Shown: positions 5,870-6,962 of the stretch, in pieces
Numbering within the stretch: the stretch's first letter is position 1
How the letters are laid out: each line of letters begins with the position of its first letter
Assembly: GCA_036653075.1 (NCBI GenBank)
Contig: JAVVUQ010000079.1
Location: 1 to 6,962, forward strand
Source of the DNA: JAVVUQ01 sp036653075
GTDB lineage: Bacteria; Bacillota; Clostridia; Christensenellales; CAG-314
Direction of reading: 5' to 3'
Length of the DNA stretch: 6,962 nucleotides
Notes under the pieces: model-generated
Databases searched by the model: none
The model's input: the letters and a program-made list of their open reading frames with translations, nothing else
Told to the model about the DNA's origin: nothing
Program-made: the position numbers and the translations under genes

Positions 5870-6616
5870 ATGGAAACCAATAATAACGTGCAAAGCTTAG
5901 ATAAGAAAATGAGGACAAGGAAAATTCTCAGTTATGTTTTAGACGGCATTTCAATAATCATTTTTATTGTAGTATTATTCATCGCCATCTCTACATTAAC
6001 GGCAAAAGCACAAGGCAAAAAATATGTGCCGTTTTTTGGCAACGCTTATATTGTTCCAATATCGGATTCAATGGTAGGCAATAATCCTGATTCATTTAAT
6101 GTTAAAGATTTGTTAAAGATTAAGATTTTAGATGAAAAGCAACAGGGCGAACTTAAAGAAGGCGATGTCATTACTTTTGAAGCAGCTGTTACTATAAACA
6201 ATGAGTTAAGGTTTGATTTGGTTACGCATAGAATTGTTGAAAATGATAAGGTGAACAAACAGTATATAACAAGAGGCGATGCCGACGCAATCGGTAGAGT
6301 GGACGAAAATCCTGTTAAATATGACGAGGTCGTTGGTCAATTAGTTAAAGTTATGCCTAATGGCGGTGAATTTTTCACCTTTATCAATAGCTTTTGGGGA
6401 TTTGGTCTTGTTATAGTTTTACCATCGCTACTTGTTGTCGCTTATTGCGCTGTTATGTTTATAATGAATGTTAAGGCTGCTAATAAAGAAAAAAATGATG
6501 CGATAAAAGCAGAACAAGATGCTAAAATTGCTACTGCTGAAAATGAAAAAATTAAATTAGAAGCTGAAAAAGCTGAATTGCTAAAACGACTTGAAGAAGC
6601 CGAAAAAAAACAATAA
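5870..6616 (+). CDS. sipW: SipW-type (ER/archaeal-like) signal peptidase I with C-terminal coiled coil
   Basis: A 248-residue membrane serine peptidase that would remove the signal peptides of the four upstream proteins. The start is set by AAGGAG (5856-5861), eight bases before the ATG. Order of parts: a charged cytoplasmic N-terminus; a membrane helix at about 24-44; the extracytoplasmic catalytic domain; a second helix at about 176-202; and a charged cytoplasmic tail. The Ser box is ISDSM, with S67 as the expected nucleophile. GDVITF (98-103) is the next conserved strand. VTHRI places His 120 where LepB-type enzymes have Lys, the hallmark of the ER/SipW class. ITRGDAD (133-139) and D145 supply the acidic box. 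Residues 203-248 are almost entirely Lys, Glu, Ala, Ile and Leu and look like a single helix or coiled coil, unusual for this family. In Bacillus subtilis SipW acts on TasA and TapA, and there too is encoded beside its substrates. Its own promoter and the preceding terminator make it a separate transcription unit here. Confidence 0.92.
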   Translation: METNNNVQSLDKKMRTRKILSYVLDGISIIIFIVVLFIAISTLTAKAQGKKYVPFFGNAYIVPISDSMVGNNPDSFNVKDLLKIKILDEKQQGELKEGDVITFEAAVTINNELRFDLVTHRIVENDKVNKQYITRGDADAIGRVDENPVKYDEVVGQLVKVMPNGGEFFTFINSFWGFGLVIVLPSLLVVAYCAVMFIMNVKAANKEKNDAIKAEQDAKIATAENEKIKLEAEKAELLKRLEEAEKKQ

Positions 6617-6640
6617 GAATAAGTGATTTCGATTTATTAA

Positions 6641-6726
6641 TAAAAAATACATAATAAAGTGTTTATTTTTTAATATTTTTGCTTTAATTTTAGAATTAAA
6701 TTTAAGATAGAAAATATTAAGCAAAA
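6641..6726 (+). other. AT-rich hairpins downstream of sipW
   Basis: TAAAAAATA (6641-6649) pairs with TATTTTTTA (6664-6672), and TTTTGCTT (6677-6684) pairs with AAGCAAAA (6719-6726). Both are followed by T-rich sequence but the stems are almost wholly A-T. They may help end the sipW transcript; the more convincing terminator is at 6774-6805. No gene was found from 6617 to the right edge. Confidence 0.25.
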
Positions 6727-6773
6727 TTATATTATTTATTTTGGATTTTTTTATTGATTTATCGTTTTTACAC

Positions 6774-6805
6774 ACAAGAAACCGCAATCGGTTTTTGTAA
6801 TTTTT
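6774..6805 (+). terminator. Likely intrinsic terminator of sipW
   Basis: AAACCG (6779-6784), loop CAAT, CGGTTT (6789-6794) forms the core. The stem extends by ACAA/TTGT with one bulged G, ten pairs in all. TTTTT at 6792-6796, then AATTTTT, supply the T-rich tail. It lies about 160 bases after the sipW stop. The core is the only GC-rich stem between sipW and about 6880. Confidence 0.5.
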
Positions 6806-6868
6806 AAATTGAAAGATTTTACTTTAATTAGTGATTTTGCATATTATTATGCGTGATTTTTCAATTTA
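6805..6868. repeat. Long AT-rich inverted repeat with nested hairpin
   Basis: The arms 6805-6817 (T-AAATTGAAAGAT) and 6856-6868 (ATTTTTCAATTT-A) pair over 13 positions with one G-T wobble. Nested inside is GCATA-TTAT-TATGC (6839-6852), flanked by a direct repeat of GTGATTTT (6831-6838 and 6853-6860). The result is a two-level cruciform-like structure. Function unknown: it could be a transcript-end structure or a small structured RNA. No RNA family was recognised. Confidence 0.4.
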
Positions 6869-6885
6869 TAAAAATATATAAAATA

Positions 6886-6961
6886 GCCGTATTCGTACGT
6901 CAATTTTACCTTGTGTCTTTTTTGTTGCGTGTACGGCAGATTCGTTATACCGCAAGGTAAA
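6886..6961. other. GC-richer segment with two interleaved inverted repeats
   Basis: GCCGTA (6886-6891) pairs with TACGGC (6932-6937), and TTTACCTTG (6905-6913) pairs with CAAGGTAAA (6953-6961). The pairs cross, so together they would form a pseudoknot, or they are alternative folds. The segment is clearly richer in G+C than the flanking DNA. The minus strand also has an open frame from the right edge to a TAA at 6866-6868 (31 codons), so part of it could be the 3' end of a convergent gene lying mostly outside the window. Neither reading is proven. Confidence 0.3.
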
Positions 6962-6962
6962 T

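Noticed and set aside
6581..6787. Minus-strand frame of 68 codons after sipW
   Set aside because: It starts with TTG inside the terminator hairpin, has no ribosome binding site, is a low-complexity Lys/Phe/Leu/Ile translation of AT-rich DNA, and overlaps the 3' end of sipW.
6882..6962. Plus-strand open frame at the right edge as the start of a new gene
   Set aside because: The frame opens just after a TAA at 6879-6881 and has no ATG or ribosome binding site within the window.

Overview
The window is AT-rich DNA from a low-GC Gram-positive-type bacterium, most likely an uncultured member of the Bacillota (Clostridia- or Bacilli-like). The evidence is consensus Shine-Dalgarno sites (AAGGAG, AAAGGA), a textbook sigma-A promoter, TAA stops throughout, Trp encoded by TGG, and above all a SipW-type (archaeal/ER-like) signal peptidase with what look like its cognate secreted substrates. 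The sequence does not support a genus.

Layout: all five genes are on the + strand. Four are divergent paralogues (1-1101, cut by the left edge; 1336-2301; 2385-4265; 4521-5552). Each has a short hydrophobic signal ending in a T-rich stretch and A-W-F/L (as in TTTTFAWF), the form expected of a SipW-cognate signal peptide, followed by a secreted domain. They share five blocks in the same order: a G-[GI]-L-x-I-S strand near the mature N-terminus; a G-x-Y-x-x-F-x-[LV] block; an (A)NAxRxxF block; N-P-N-x-x-x-G-F-N-x-x-N; and a C-terminal W-I-[ED]-G-x-D-G-D-C-F-x-x-I-L motif. The third paralogue carries about 290 extra residues of Ala/Thr-rich, Pro-, Cys- and Trp-free, apparently helical sequence, inserted at one point of the shared fold. 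The fifth gene (5870-6616) encodes the SipW-type signal peptidase, with an unusual charged C-terminal cytoplasmic coiled coil. It sits behind a strong terminator and has its own consensus extended -10 promoter.

Working model (inference): the peptidase cleaves the four precursors at the A/W-F site, and the mature proteins form a TasA/camelysin-like extracellular fibre or matrix, with the large third protein as a spacer or tip component. None of the four has an LPXTG motif or a C-terminal membrane anchor, which fits self-assembly or retention by partner proteins.

Intergenic DNA: the gaps (234, 83, 255 and 317 bp, plus 346 bp at the right end) hold several inverted repeats. They include a GC-rich hairpin with two CACGTG boxes, a 20-bp direct repeat that includes a stop codon, a motif shared upstream of genes 2 and 4, and structured AT-rich DNA at the right edge. 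No RNA gene, insertion sequence or CRISPR array was recognised.
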